The notes under the pieces are model-generated. The model saw nothing but the letters and a program-made list of their open reading frames with translations, did no database searches and was not told the origin of the DNA. Below are positions 37,701 through 51,720 of a stretch of 64,000 nucleotides of DNA, in pieces. The stretch is from Stenopsyche tienmushanensis (Eukaryota > Arthropoda > Insecta > Trichoptera > Stenopsychidae): positions 186,001-250,000 of the forward strand of contig WACJ01000307.1 of NCBI GenBank assembly GCA_008973525.1. Direction: 5' to 3'. Numbering within the stretch: position 1 is the first letter of the stretch; every line of letters begins with the position of its first letter. A program made the translations under genes and the position numbers.

Positions 37701-38900
37701 TGCAGCAGCTCTACTTAAACGGTTGCGTTTATTTTCAGCGACAATAAATAAATATTGCTTTAGACCTGGACTGCTTTTATAGAATTCATTAAATGCTAAG
37801 TAATTTATGAGATTGACAATGTGCAAACATGTGAAAATAAACACGTATTATTTCTGGGAATTGCTAATTGCTTCGAAGCAATTGAACCGACGTCTCCCAC
37901 TATTGCATGCGCACTGATTCACACGAAAACAGGTTGGATTACTTAAATGTTTGATCGATCATAAATTAAAATGAGTATTGATGGTGTGAAGAGTCCTTTA
38001 GCAGGATTTGTAAGCAGTCGATCGCAGACGAGGTCTGCAGTTGCAATGGACGAAGTTGGCAAGGCCCGGACTTCCGGAAGAGAGAGCAACATCGGCGGAT
38101 GTGGGATTTGCACTTATGTTATTTATAAAATGACCAAAGTAAAGAACCGCGACACTAAAATATGAGCAACATCTGCGGTATGGAGTAATAGCAGTCGTAA
38201 TTTTATAGTTGAAAACAGATATGACGGTGCGATATTCGAGCATGTGCGCAATTTACTTTGGCACATTTACATCATTTTATTAATCGCGTGTCTAGGTTGA
38301 TATATTTATTGAGAGGGGGATCTTAGCCTATTTTCCAAGAATATCGACAACTTTCGTCCAGAGCCAAAATGATAAGCAGAAAAGATTCCCTCCAAATGAC
38401 ACGAATATTTAAAAACAGATCTGAGAAGACATGCGGAATGCGTACGCATACCGTTTATCATAATCATTCATGCAGAATTAAACACTTTTTTGTTCACCAT
38501 TCGAAGAATCATCGTTTCATGAAAGACACAATTAACCAATTGCAGAATTGACACATTTTCAAGAATTATAACCAAAGCCATACACTTCATTATATTATCG
38601 ATATTTAGACATCCAATCTTCATACATTTAATTTATAATCAATCACTTAATTACGTCACTTCTGACACCAAAGAAGTTCCGGACTGCGCCCCGCTCCCAC
38701 GTACTTGACGGGATGGCCGCGCTCGCATGCGGATCTGTTCTGCTTTCGGACCCTTATGTAACTGGACGTATGGGATGGAAGTGGACGCGCGTCGAACTGA
38801 AAGACTCAAGAATTGCAAAAAAACTACCCCAAATGAAGAAGAAAAAAGTTTAAAAGTGAAAAAAATATTCTATAAACTTATTGAGTAATATATAATATAC
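31791..38900. other. Intergenic region with decayed repeats; no supported gene
   Basis: Contains family A MITE fragments (33.4 and 33.9 kb), a family F copy at about 36,213-36,275 and many short open frames of chance type. A CpG-containing block lies at 33,600-33,740 and another at 38,680-38,790. The frames at 34,087, 35,506 and 36,562 have no recognised domain. Confidence 0.4.
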
Positions 38901-39004
38901 TAGCTGGTACCCTTCTATAAATATAGTTTGCAATTTGAAAGAGTTGTCTTGTTTAATTAGGAATGATAGAAAGAATGAATTTTATATTATTTTGTTGGTA
39001 AGTT

Positions 39005-39250
39005 AGTTGTACTATACCTATATTATTTGAAAAAGTGCAAACAATAAGTTGGCGAAGTTTTTTCGCAATCGAATAAACGGTATGGCAGCGCATTAAATAC
39101 GAACAAACAAACATTGCTTTTTATATATTAAACTATACCTATGTTACTCGCGAAATTTTTAACAATAAGTGGACGAAGTTTTATTGCAATCCGATGAACG
39201 GTATGGCAGCGCATTTCGAACGAACAAAACCCAATTCATTTTTATATATC
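39005..39250. repeat. Tandem duplication, two diverged units of about 120 bases
   Basis: Unit 1 and unit 2 both contain ACTATACCTAT, AACAATAAGT then CGAAGTTTT, GAATAAACGGTATGGCAGCG (GATGAACGGTATGGCAGCG in unit 2), a CGAACAAA block and TTTTTATATAT. A related start (CTAGCTGGTACCC) lies at about 38,901. This layout resembles the internal or terminal repeats of insect non-LTR or Helitron elements, but no coding part is present. Confidence 0.65.
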
Positions 39251-41739
39251 AGGTTATCATTATTATATATCATGAAAGTGCTAAAACAATTGAAACTAAT
39301 AATAATGTAAAATGTATATAGAATCTGATGTTAGCTTTGTAATTATAGCGTATAATCAATAAAAAGTATTGTTGTGTGATTTGTATCTATTTGTAATTTC
39401 TAATTGAGATTAATGATAGCAAAGAATCGATTGATTCATTGTATTACGATGTGGAAGGAATATTTTTAACTCTCCAAGCGAACATAAATTAATTATGGCA
39501 GGCCATTTAAAGAGCATTTTAACACGAAGAACGTTTCGACGATGATCTTTCTTCTAAAATAGAATAATCGTGAGATCCATTTCCAGTCGGCCTTGGAATG
39601 ACAGATCTAATCATAAGAAGAAACGTGCTCATTTTATAATACTCTTGATTTGAAAAAATCTCAAAGCAGCTATTGCTCGATATGTGTAAACAAACGTTCT
39701 ATACAATCGCTCGCAATAAAAACTCCTCAAGATCAACAAATACAAACAGTGAAAACCTCAAACGTTAAATGAAAACTGAAAATATTAAGTACCATAAAAT
39801 TTGTTTGTTTGTTTCCCGTTGATACTAATAAAACAAATTTATAAATCTTCAAATATCCCTGATGCGGACGAACATCCAGAAACGTTTTTAGGTTAATTTA
39901 GTAGTTAATATTAAAATAAATATGACGTTTTATTGTGTATGACTACCATTAAAATAATATTTAAATAAAGAGCTATCTTTATTTTGGCTTTCAAATTTAC
40001 ATTTTAATGTAATCCAAAGGACCAAAGAAGCAAAATAATAAAGAGGATATAACTGCATATGCACCATAAAAATCAGGTCGTTTTTAGCAGCTCGTCTTGA
40101 AATGATTGTCGTCCTGAAGCATGATCTATCTTTAAATCACTATTGACCGATTAAGATTTTATAGAGCACGATCGTTATCCATTGATGTTAATGGTCTTAT
40201 TGATCTTGATAGTAGTAATAGCCTCGATCTTATAAACGCAACATGCATTATCCGATGGGGCTGTCATCAGTCATGGGGTTTGATTAGGCATTCTGATTTC
40301 CCAACGATTTTCATTTTTTGAGAAATGAGAATTCCCGATTTCATTTCTCAAATTTATCATCAAGAAACAAAAAATGTATGTAACACGGTAAAGTATTGCA
40401 TATAAATATTATTATCATAGTATTTAATTGAAATAAAACAACTAGAAACAAGGTTAATATTTAAAACATAGCCCTTTCCACTCATAAGTCGACATCATGT
40501 CGCCAAATGGATTTCGACTTCATATGTTGACATTATGAGCCCAAAATTTTATAATGGATATTATTATAATTTCTCGATTTTGTATATTTCTCGAGAAGAA
40601 ACACTAGGTTTGATATTTTAGATTCAAATATAATCCGGAATTATGATAAATTTATTAGTGATATGCAAAAATACAAATGGAGTATCTTTTTTCTGCACGG
40701 TTTCCTTCATTACAAATACATTTATTCCATCGAACAGGAAGCTGCTCGATCCCGTCACTAAAGAAAGAAGGCGAGAAGGAGCCTCCTCTGTTGCGCAACG
40801 CGTAATTATTCGTTTTCTCGTAGACAAAGGCGTGAAATCGAATAAAATGTTGAGACTTTTAAGACAACCAGAATTTGTGCTTTATTTTTACTTTACGTTT
40901 TATTTACTTTTCAAAAATACATATTTTAAAAATAAAAGGTCATCGAACGTTTCTATTTTTGAACTAACGTGTGTGTAATTTCGCTTTTATTGCTGTCGAA
41001 AAAATGCCCTCAGTTGTCGTTGAGGTTGATTTTATCGACAGTAGAGAATCGTAAAGAATATCTAAAATCGAATCGATTTTTTTTTTAATAGTTTATTCTG
41101 ATGCGCTAATTTCAAATATAACGGCGATTGTATTGTCCAGCTGTTTCTGATTCTATTACTTATATTTCGTTGTTTATTATCTGCACTTATAAATCAGACA
41201 TGTTGGACGACTTATCGATTTCTATTGAAATATCGTTAAAAAGTGTGATCAATGTCTTGGATGCCAATACAACGGGCTCCTTTTTTAACGAATATTTCAT
41301 ATATTCTGTGGAAGGAGGAACCTTCTCCGTTTATAAATATAATATTAACTCGATTAGCGTTATATTTATTATTTCTTCCATTCGTACTTTGATATACAGT
41401 AACATAGTTGTTCCAAAATCAGTATTAATTTTTTCAATTCAGAAATTCAGAGAGCAAAAGGATGATGTAATAATTGGTCAAATGGCGACGAAAAGCCATT
41501 GGTTTTTAATTAGACCCTTATTGAATGCGGAAAGAGGTATCTTCCCGCGGCCAAGACTATAGGTCGACTGTCATTCTTTCTTTCGACAAAAAGAGACCAT
41601 TATTTATCTTGCGAATTGTGCCCGAATATATTAGCTTGTACCACTATATAATGAAAAAATGAAAATATGAAAAGCATATATTCATTAAAAATGTATAATA
41701 CGCGGTTTTACTGAAATTTCACTTCATTATCGTTGTTAT
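39251..41739. other. AT-rich intergenic region; dispersed repeats at 40,310-40,600 and 41,545-41,580
   Basis: 40,310-40,600 combines TTTTGAGAAATGAGAATTCC sequence related to family D with the block also seen at 8,205. 41,545-41,580 matches a segment of nanos intron 5. A 144-codon open frame at 41,128-41,562 runs into that repeat and is not taken as a gene. Confidence 0.4.
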
Positions 41740-43650
41740 CGATGTTGAATGTTGTGGTCCTATAGAGATGACAATTAAATTCGAGGGAGGCGGCGGAAAA
41801 GTGTCCGTATCGGTTTCCGGTCGGAACGCAGTTTCGACGTGCCTTCGAAGCCCGGGGGAGTGATATTATCAAAAGAACATTCGGAAACGGTTCAAAATAT
41901 TTAGATAGAATTTGTGGTTTTGATGTTGTCCGATGGTCGGTCTGCAGAATGTTCCGAGTGTGGACGCGTCACGCCTCGGCTCCACCAGTTGAAGTCGAGC
42001 CTTCGCTGTCGACGGTCGTCTCCTCCGCTGCTTTCCTTCGCGTACTCATCTTCTCTTCTTCGACGTCACGTTCGTGCTTCGTTCGACAACATCTCCCTTT
42101 GAAAACATTTTTCTCAGACGACTGCCAATATTTTGTCGTAAAATATCTTTTATAATTGGTCTCGATTTTCTTACGTTCGGTACACAAAAGTGACATCGTT
42201 AAAATTTTGATTGTATTTTAATATCGCCTTCTGAAACGAGTCAAACAGGTTGCGTCAATTAGTAGTTTACGAATAGGTCGTGAATTGTTGCAACTGACCA
42301 CAGTGCATTCGGGAATTCGATATTTCACGCTCGTACGCATTCGGTACGGTAATAGTTGCCGGTAAATACCGTCGAGATATCGAGCAAATGTGCCACGAAA
42401 CATCGTCGTCCGAGACCGATTTGTTCCTTCCAAAGGACAAAAGTAAAAGTGCACCTTCGCAGACCAGAAATGTCAGTAGTTCGATTCGGTTTGTTTTCGA
42501 ATTATCAACCGAATCGTGCGAAAATAAGCATCATTCAAATCCGTATCAAAATGTTTCATTTTCGCCCACCGCCACCCCCAGTTTTCCTCTATTCCGAGTG
42601 CGAAAAACATTTAAAAATCACGTAGTGCAAACATCGCGCTGTTTCGCTTAAAAAACGAAATTCAGCAAGAACGAATCCCTTCGTACGTATGCACATACGA
42701 TGGAACTTTCAAATGTTCATTTTTGAGTGACACATGCCATTCGTGCAATTAACATTGTAGATTGTGGCGTCCATAATACAGTGAATATTCATGATGTCGT
42801 ATGCGCCAAAGCCCAATTTAATCAGAGTCCTCCGGGAAAATAATACGCCATCTGTGCCGATCATATCTTATACTTTTTAAAACTCAATTATGCCCCCGGG
42901 AAGAGACTCCTCCAGACATATCGACAAGTGTACGCCGGACGAAGAGCGTCTTTGTTTCCCGGCCGATAAAAAATATTACCATTTAAATTAATAATTGGGA
43001 TTCGGGACGTTCATAAAAACGAAATACAGCTGTGTTCCAAACGTACGACCGCCTTCACAGATGAGAAAAATCATTCTATTGCGTTTTTTGCGTGCAATTA
43101 TGCCAATCGTTTTTTCAGCGTGCATACAAATATCCATATAAAAAAATCATATTAAAACGATTGCCTCTAAAAACAGTCAATTTCTTTGTCATTTTTCCTG
43201 TTTGTTTCGATTGTTGCATACGCGGAAAGTGAGTATTTATTCGATCAACAATGGTGTCGGAATCGAACAAGAGCTAACAAAGAATCTAGATCGCAACACT
43301 TGCAACAAAAATGCAATGCTCTCCGATCTAAAATGATATTTTTCGCAAATCATAAGACATTTAGTACGCAATTCATATAGCTTTCTAAAATGGTTAATAT
43401 GCGAGGCTTATTAAAATTGCTCAGATGACTCGGCTGCGTTTTGAATGACAGCTGATATTTTGAATCGACGATATTTATGACGATGGCATACATTTTCGAC
43501 AGTTCGGAATTTCTCCATTCAGACTCGAATGCACACTTGCGATAAAAACTGGGCTCCAAAGTGACGATGTTTCGTTCATTCGTTTTTCGCACATTTGTGA
43601 GATGAATCCGAAGGCGCCGAAACGGATTAATCCAAATACTTCTCACACTC
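41740..43650. other. CpG-containing repeat-poor tract
   Basis: Clearly higher GC than the flanks, with many CG dinucleotides, no recognised repeat and no frame with a known domain. Short A/T-rich homeodomain-like cores lie between GC-rich words (for example around 42,740-42,860), which is the look of conserved non-coding DNA; that is inference only. Confidence 0.35.
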
Positions 43651-46600
43651 GGCCGATTTTTGTTCAGTAATTTCAGTGAACTATTTATAAACAGAGTATT
43701 TTATAAATTTAAAATAGAACACGAGATCGATGCCGCATATCATAGCAGTGAAATATTACTGAAGAGCTTTTCGACGAAACAAATTCTCATCGAATCCATC
43801 GAACGGAGCTTCGCACATCAAAAAATTCAACGTAAGTACGCAGCTCAACCGTATTAAAATATATCCTATAAAACATTTATATAATGCCATTTTAGATTTA
43901 TCGCTTTTGTGTTATATTATATACGCTTTTATCGCACATCTTAGACAAATTATTCTGTGTTTTATTGATTTTTTTTTAAAGACGAATGAAAGCTTAAAAA
44001 TTTGCACATGTGAAAAAATAGATAACGGCATCAATGATGAGCTGCAATATTCATAAAATAAACGGGAGCTAATTAGTTAACCCGCGGATTATTTACGTTA
44101 ATTCGAGACTGTTGAAATAAACAATTTATATTTATCGCCCTATACGTTATCGGCTTTTCTCCATTGCGACGTTAAAAAAACAAATAGTTTTCTGGCAGCG
44201 TTTGGGGATTTGAATCGACACTCTGGAATAAGTATCGAATGCTAAATATTGAATAATTGGTATGACGGAATGCGGCACAGTCGATAGCGAGTGGGCGCTC
44301 TCGCATGTCAAAGCGAACGTCGTGCCCTACTTTGGTCGACTTTGCTTCAGAAATCATCTCTAAATTTGACGACTTTTCATAAATTCTGTAACTTCAATGG
44401 TCTCGCCCGGGCACCCGATCGTTATTTAGAAAATTTAAAGCGGTTTTCCAACGGTTCGACCGATTCTAAAATGGATCACGTTTCGCGTGCTATTCGTTTC
44501 TATTCGACGCGATTCCAAGTCGCCGCTTCGAAGCGTTATGCACGAGGAGTTGCTATACTTTTCATAAATAATACAGGATTCACCATATCAAATGTTACTT
44601 TCAAATTACCGCTATAAGCGTGCTTATTTCAATGATGATAAATGAATGATTTCCCAAATGGACGTTTTTCACATGGCGTTTTAAAAAATATAGCTGAAAC
44701 ATGACATTTTCATATAATTCGAGCTTCATTTTTGCGGAAGGAATTGGACGGTTGTGACAAATTTTGATTTCAATGCCAATTTAAGTCCGTTGCGCCATTA
44801 ATATCATTAGATTAATATGTAGGTTTCTTATTGAATAATCAAATAACCGGTTTGATTAATAACGGCGACCATAACTTCACTGGAAATCGTTCAAATTTGA
44901 TTGAAATCCGAAACTGAATGCAATCAATTCTATCTGTAGCGCAGTGAAAAATTAGCTTCACTTGACATACTTCAAAATCGACAAACTAAACAAGCTGAAT
45001 GTTCATTTAGAATGGCGAGGTAAGATAAAAAGCGATCATCGACTCGGGTCATAATTCGGACCACAGATTAGATTTTATTATTGTGATGCTAAAATTTGAG
45101 TTTAGATTGTTTTTTTTTATCTGGCATATTTTATTTGCATGTCATGTAATTATGACATTTTGGCAATATTTTTCATTTAATATTACATTGTACCACATGA
45201 ATATTCGGAATTTTGATAAGAGAAAGATTTTGTGCAATATTTTACAAATATGATATTGACAAAAGTATTCATCTTCAATTTGATTTACTTGCATATTCAT
45301 TCTTGCAATTGCTATTGTTTTCTAAGTAGGTAGAAATATCAACAAAGCATTGAGAAAAAGACCGATTTGTAAGAGAATACAATAAACCTTCCTATAGCGT
45401 CCACTTGTGTGTGTGTGTGTATAGTTACAAAACTTTCTATAGCGTTTTGCTTCTATAGTGCGGTCTTTATCTTGACGCAATAAAAGGGTTGACCGTAATT
45501 TAAAAAAATGGTACAAACAATATAAATCTCGACAATGAACCTAGTGGAAGATCCAAAATACAAGGACTTCAAATTTATTCACAACTTATCAAAAAGGCTA
45601 AAACTTAGGCGCTTTGAGTTGTTTTTAAGCTGTCATTTCACTTTAACGGCCCAAAAAATATGCAATTTTTAACAATTTTTTTCTCAGTTTTTAAAACATC
45701 AAAATGACATGTCAAAAAATGCAAATCCATGGTGTGGAACATTTTTTTAATTCAGGTTTGCTTGAAACAAAAAAATCAAAAAGATTCTTAATCTGTAAGT
45801 GTGTCGCTATTGGAATAGCGTTAATGAGTAGTTTTTGTTTAAAAATAACAAAATGGCACTGTTTTGAAAAAAGTTTGGAAAATAACACTTTTTTGGGGAT
45901 ATTTTTTAATATAAAACATAAGATAAAATAAACATTTCGACCGGGTTTTGCGAACTGCCATATATATTTAAAATTATCTCGTAAAATTTCAGTCCAATCG
46001 GTGACTTTGTTTTTCAAAATTCTTTCCACACCACATGCAAAAATGTCGTTTAGAGAAAAACGCGTTTAAATCCATTATCCATTATTTTTAAAATAAGTGT
46101 AAATGGTTCGTTATAAATGCAGGTTGTAGTATATGTTGCGATTTCTAGTATTTTTTCGCCATAAAAAATATATTTCGGTATCAGGTACCATATGCACTCG
46201 TTGAAATGAGCCAAGGCATCTTTCCAATAAATTATCAGACGTTAAACATCCTCTGTGAGAAGTTGCTTGTACAAATATAACGATCTTGTAGTTCCATATT
46301 TTTGCAATTCGCACCAAGAATCTGCTCCTACCGGCCAGTATGAATGCTGAGGGGCTTCATCAGTCGAAATTTTGTGATAGTATGTGGCCCAAATAGCATT
46401 TCTCATTGAATAAAGATGTAGGCGGATAGCTAAGCCATAATAATTAGATCTTTTTTTAGATAAGTTATTTGCAAGCTGTTTGGTTTTCGAAACACTTTAT
46501 ATAGATTTTTTCTTTTTTTTGTCCTTACTTTCCAAGTGCTTATTCGCCTTTTTTGCGCGGATATTGAAGAGGCCCATAGTTCTGTAGTTGACTGTCAGTG

Positions 46601-47559
46601 GCTGCACTATGATGATGATTCGCCTTTTTTAAAACTGTATTAACATTTTTTTGACTTAACTCTTTACTAGAACAAAGATAAGAAAGGTTTTCAATAGAAA
46701 CCTCTGGCCTGTAAACAAAAGCAGGCATAGGGGCAAGCCTGGGGCCGCAGCGAGCTCAGAGCCGTCGGGGTGCAGTCTTGATGGAGTGATTGCTTCGAGC
46801 GCATTACGCGAATTAGCTCTAATGCATTGAAATAATCCGAATTTATTCACCAAAATTATGGACGACTTTCTTAGAGACATGTCCTTTCGGAAGATGAGAT
46901 TAAAAAAAAAAATAACGAGACCCCTTTAATTTTGATTTTATACAACAGGAGAAGATCTGAGCAATGATTGAATGTCGATGAATCTCCAAAATACTTGTCA
47001 AAGTTTCAATGCACAAAAAAAGCTCTAATTACTGTGCATCGAACGAACCAGCGACTCACAAGTCGCAGGGTTTCGAGCCGTTATTTTTTTCATTTGGGTT
47101 TTGGTTTCGGTCACGTTGCTAAATTTTATATTGTTTTAGTTACGATTTTTCCAGTTTTCGGTTTTGTTTCGGTTCAAAGTCCTGTTTGTGACAATTTCGA
47201 ATAAGAAATGCTCAAAAACTGCAAACGATCTCGCAGAACGGCATGTGTTGTGCGTGCAAATGCTAGGACACCCGAGTCGCCTTTACACAATAAAGTAAAA
47301 TTATTTTTTACGCAATTTCTAATATCTCTAAATTCGCTGGTATTTAAAAGGTTATATTATATAAAAGCTTTGGAGTTTTAATTCGCATATACGAATTTCG
47401 AACTTTGATGTGGTATGCCTTAATACAAATATAAATTTCGATGGAACAATTGGATAAAACGGATAGAAGATAACTGTGATTTTACCGTACAGACGTACAG
47501 AGCTATTTTTAAATCCGAGAAAGCGCGATTCTTTATCTGACAAGTTTTGGGTTTTCGCT
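43651..47559. other. Intergenic region; family A MITE and an inverted repeat pair
   Basis: A family A element occupies 47,066-47,184 (CAGGGTTTCGAGCCG to AAAGTCCTG) but lacks a matching flank octamer. GGTGTGGAA at about 45,733 is mirrored by TTCCACACCAC at about 46,022, a possible element of about 300 bases. A short GT run is at 45,408-45,420. Confidence 0.45.
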
Positions 47560-48930
47560 CAATTTATCAGACTTCAAGTGCCTCGAAAGAATCCATCGCT
47601 CGCAAAAATTGCGATCTCGTTATACATTTTCGATTAAAAGACGCAGTCGAGTGTGTATTATTTGATCGCCGACGTCGGTCGCTCCTTTGATTTTTTGGCA
47701 CTTGAGAAATTGATTTTATCGCAAATTCAGATTTTTTGGGACACTCTCAGACTTTGAGCTGTTAAAATAGTCTCTCTCGTACCTGGTGACGAGTCTCGTG
47801 CTCGAGCACCTGTAAAATGGGGCCGAAGAATCGTCATCTACGAGCGGCGGGATAATGGATATTTGCGGAAGCAGATACGTCTTCCGCTATCATTTTTACG
47901 TTCGCAAGCTGCATTATTTTAATATCCAGCGCAGGCTTTCACGTCGGGGTGTCAGTGGGAACGCAGGATGCGGTTCGAGTCGTGGAAGTGATTTAATCGG
48001 CCGCGTTATTAGCGGTTCGGATATGATATATTCGGTCGCTCTCCACCTGATCGTCGAAACCCGCGTCATCGACTATTTATATATAGAGATTAGTTCGCAG
48101 TTGGGCACCGAAAGAGCTTGCGATGAAAGCTGTATTTTGGTCCGTGAAAAGATACATTTTTTCAGACGTCAGCGTCACTCGCAAGCTCGGAGTCAGTCGT
48201 GCATCTCGAAATCGGCGAGGGTCGCAGAGAGCAGATTTATAATATGCAGAATGCACGTATTGTGTGTTACGTCGATCTCGTCGACGTCGGGGATTTCCCG
48301 CAGAAGCTGGCAGCTTTTCACGCACGCCTACGAATATCTGCGCGTTCTATGTTTATGCAATAGTAACGCGGCTCACTCTTTTCAGACTACGCGCCGATTT
48401 TTCAGCGCCGACGTCACGTTCCCGTTTCAACTGTGCACTCTTTTCGTCGAATCGGCGCTGCGGGGCCGAAGTTCGCAACTCCCCTGTGAATTATTACGAC
48501 AACGAAAGCGATCGTAAAAACGAAAACGACGTCGTTCGCCCGCGGGCGTCGATTTATGCGACGCCCCGCAAGAAGGCTAAACAGTATAAATCATGCCCAA
48601 TTTCATCGATTGTAAACGTCAAATTTGCACTGTTAAAATTTGATAATCTCCTCCAATAAACGTGCGCAGTCTCCTTCCGAGAGCTTCTCGAGTGGCAATA
48701 TCTAGTGGCAAAAAAAGACCGCCGTCGAACCGAACGGAGGACAATGCGGAGGGAAAAAAAGGATTTCAATCTTCACCCTCGTACGGTTTCCTCCCCTCGC
48801 CGGAAGAAACAAAATAGTGAAATCGGCGGCTTGTCGGTGACACCGCAAATTGGATAATACATTTTACGGCGACACTGTCGAAACGGATGAACAGACTCCT
48901 GAGGGATGATTAGACAAAATATCAGGGTCG
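47560..48930. other. CpG-rich unique tract with a possible core promoter
   Basis: The most GC- and CpG-rich stretch outside the nanos exons. A TATTTATATATA box at 48,074-48,085 is followed 25 bases later by GCAGTTG, an initiator-like site, on the plus strand. The 220-codon open frame across this tract has Ser/Arg/Cys-rich chance composition and is not taken as coding. If the promoter is real, its transcript has no coding exon that I can recognise in the window. Confidence 0.3.
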
Positions 48931-51720
48931 AATGAATTGCACGCCGCGAATCTTTAAATATTTTTGTCGAAATCAACACGAGTAATATTTTAGCTACCGC
49001 ATTTATACAATGCTCTCCTTCGCAGGCGCGGATAAGTTGAAACTCTTCACCGAATAACGTAAAAGTCGACTAGATTTTCAATAATTTAGGATTGACTAGA
49101 AGCCTCCAAGCCGTATCTATAAAACACGTTTGCTATAAATTTCAATAATAATCATTGTTTTATGCGATAGTTATTTTAATTAACTGTTTGAAAACAGAAT
49201 TCAACTCAATCATCAGTGTAATCAATGATTAAATAATTTTCTGACGTCCACATCAATTTCAGCAATTCGGACCAGCGAGTGACCGCCAGAAAACATGGAT
49301 CTGATTTGTTCACGGCTTGGGTTGCAACGAACACTGAAGATAAGATACATTATAATAGCGTATTTTTTGCATGCGAACCGGTAAAACCGTTATTTTATGG
49401 GAACCGAAATAAAAAAATATAACGATACGAAGCTCTCTTTGGATATTCGTCGATGGATTCAACATTTATAATTGAGACATAAAAAGTTTTGATGCGATGG
49501 TGTCTATGTACTATAATTTCATTAAATGTCGAGATTTTTTTAATGAAAAGTGTCCATTAGAAGTACCGCATTGAATATTGCGGGGGCGATTTCATTTATC
49601 GCAATCTAATGGCGGGGAACTAATTTGTGAAAGGTCACCCTCTTCGATGGGGTTCCATTCTTCGCAGGGTTGCAATCTCTGCTCCGATTCGAACTCGACT
49701 CGATTGAGCTGAAACTGCGATAACGCAGCTTCCGCATTGTGATTCGTCATTCTGCGAATAAATTGCGGTTCGGCTTTTTCAAATCTAACATCGTCAACCC
49801 GACACTGTTCCGAATTGAGCGTCGCAGAATAGCAACAAATTTCTAGACCATATGTTATAAAAGACACAACCAGATGGGATGTTTTTTATCAATATTAAAA
49901 AAAATATTAATGTACATTTAGAAGCATTGCGTTAAATGAGATTGTTTTTGCTAAAAAAAAGCTTAAATACAGATGTTTCAAAGCTTTTTAACAGTAGCAT
50001 CGAGCAATTAGATTTAAATGATTCTTTGGTTGATATTTTTTTTAAAAAACATTGCTGAAAAATCTGCAGACGTAATTTAATGTCTGAATGCCTGTTAAGT
50101 GTGTGCTTTTAAGATGACATTTTCAATTCTAAACGATAGGTCAGAATGGAGCGACTTATGGTAAGTAGTAGAATGGAGGAGAAAGTCCGCAATATGCTTT
50201 TCTCTAATGCTCAAGTTTCCCATAACTATAGATCGGCATTGAAGAAGATGATACTTTCCACGGAGCGATAGTTGATTGCGTCTCCCTTTATTACATATGT
50301 AATAAATTTGAACATGAAAAATAGATTTAAATGTGTTTTTGGAAGCACGAGATAGTTGGGCGGCGAAGGAAATAGGAAGCGGGGCCGACGGTTGTGGACC
50401 AATATGTACGCAGTATCCGGCGCCGAAGAGTCTGCCGAGACGCGAATCTATAAACACCGCGTCTCTATGAACTCTCACATCTGACAAGTGCCGATGTAAA
50501 TACTGTTTTATCTCTAAAAATATATAGCATAGTCTGCAGACTTTTTATCGTCGTGATTTATACGCTCGTGTATATTTTCTCAGGTGAAAAGAGCTAACTC
50601 CGACTTTACTACGAAACAAAACTCGCTAATCGATTGCGTCATATTTTTATTACACATAAACATTGAGGATTCATTCGTCTGTCACAGAAATTTATTTGGG
50701 AGCCCCGCAGCTTCCGACGGACCGCGTCGCTTCGGCTCGATCGCAAAAACAATAAAGCTCGGCTTATTAGTCGAACGAAGAAATGTAGCTGAACTTTAAT
50801 ACATTTGTAAAATCATTATAGACATTTCGCAATATAGAAATTCAGCTTCGCGTTTTGGGGATTAAGGGCTCGTATTTTTTTTACTTTTACCCGTACAAAA
50901 AAATTTATCAACCGAAGATAAAGCCTAAATTAATAAATCAAGTATTGATTTGCATTAATTATAATATTCCACATTCGTCCACTTTAAGATATCAAGAAAA
51001 TGCTCGACCAAATCAAGTCGTATTAACCGTTTGGCTGCTACGGTTTGTGTGCTAAGCTATGAGCAAGATGCACCATAAGACTAAGTATCGATACCCTGAC
51101 GCGCAGCATTTTGAAGTCATCAATGACTCTTAGCACTCCAAAGAGGGCCGTAACAAGGGAACGGCAAAGCAAATGCCCGCCACGAGCGCAACTGGACTTG
51201 GGACACAGAAGGCAGTATACCGACCCGGTGGAAAGTTGCACATGGTTTTTATTTTACTTGATCATTCTACTTTACGCAAATCAACTCCGATTGACTCTGT
51301 CCGTTTGAATATTCTGTTCATTATAGCTTAAACACTTGGGCCGACCCAGCCGGCATAAACCGGGAATAAAATAAAGAAAACGATATTTTCAACCAATTGT
51401 AAAATTTAAACAACCCATCCGACCAGTTCTCTTCGGATAACTTCGTTTCGCAACGAGAGTTCGCAATCATTCCAAAGACATGTTCGGGTGTGGCGTTCGA
51501 TCGCGAGGCGCTCATTCGTCATGTCAGCGGTCCGAAAAGTGGACCACTTGGATACACAGATCTTGTGGCAACTCCGACCTCCTTTAGGACCTCTATGATT
51601 TGTACGATCACGGAAGCCCCCTCCTAAGGCTAATTTACATAAGTGGTGAACGACGTTAGACTTCTCCCTACCCATAAAAACTATGTAATTATCCATCTAA
51701 CTAATTTAATGTGATTTCTT

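Noticed and set aside
41128..41562. 144-codon plus-strand open frame with some hydrophobic stretches
   Set aside because: AT-rich chance composition, ends inside a segment repeated in nanos intron 5, and matches no channel or receptor family.
47066..47184. Perfect target duplication around the family A copy
   Set aside because: The flanking octamers are ACAAGTCG and TTTGTGAC, which do not match; the copy is kept as a decayed family member only.
47855..48517. 220-codon plus-strand open frame, the longest in the window
   Set aside because: Ser/Arg/Cys/Ile-rich chance composition in a CpG-rich tract, no domain, no good splice or start context; stops are simply rare in GC-rich DNA.
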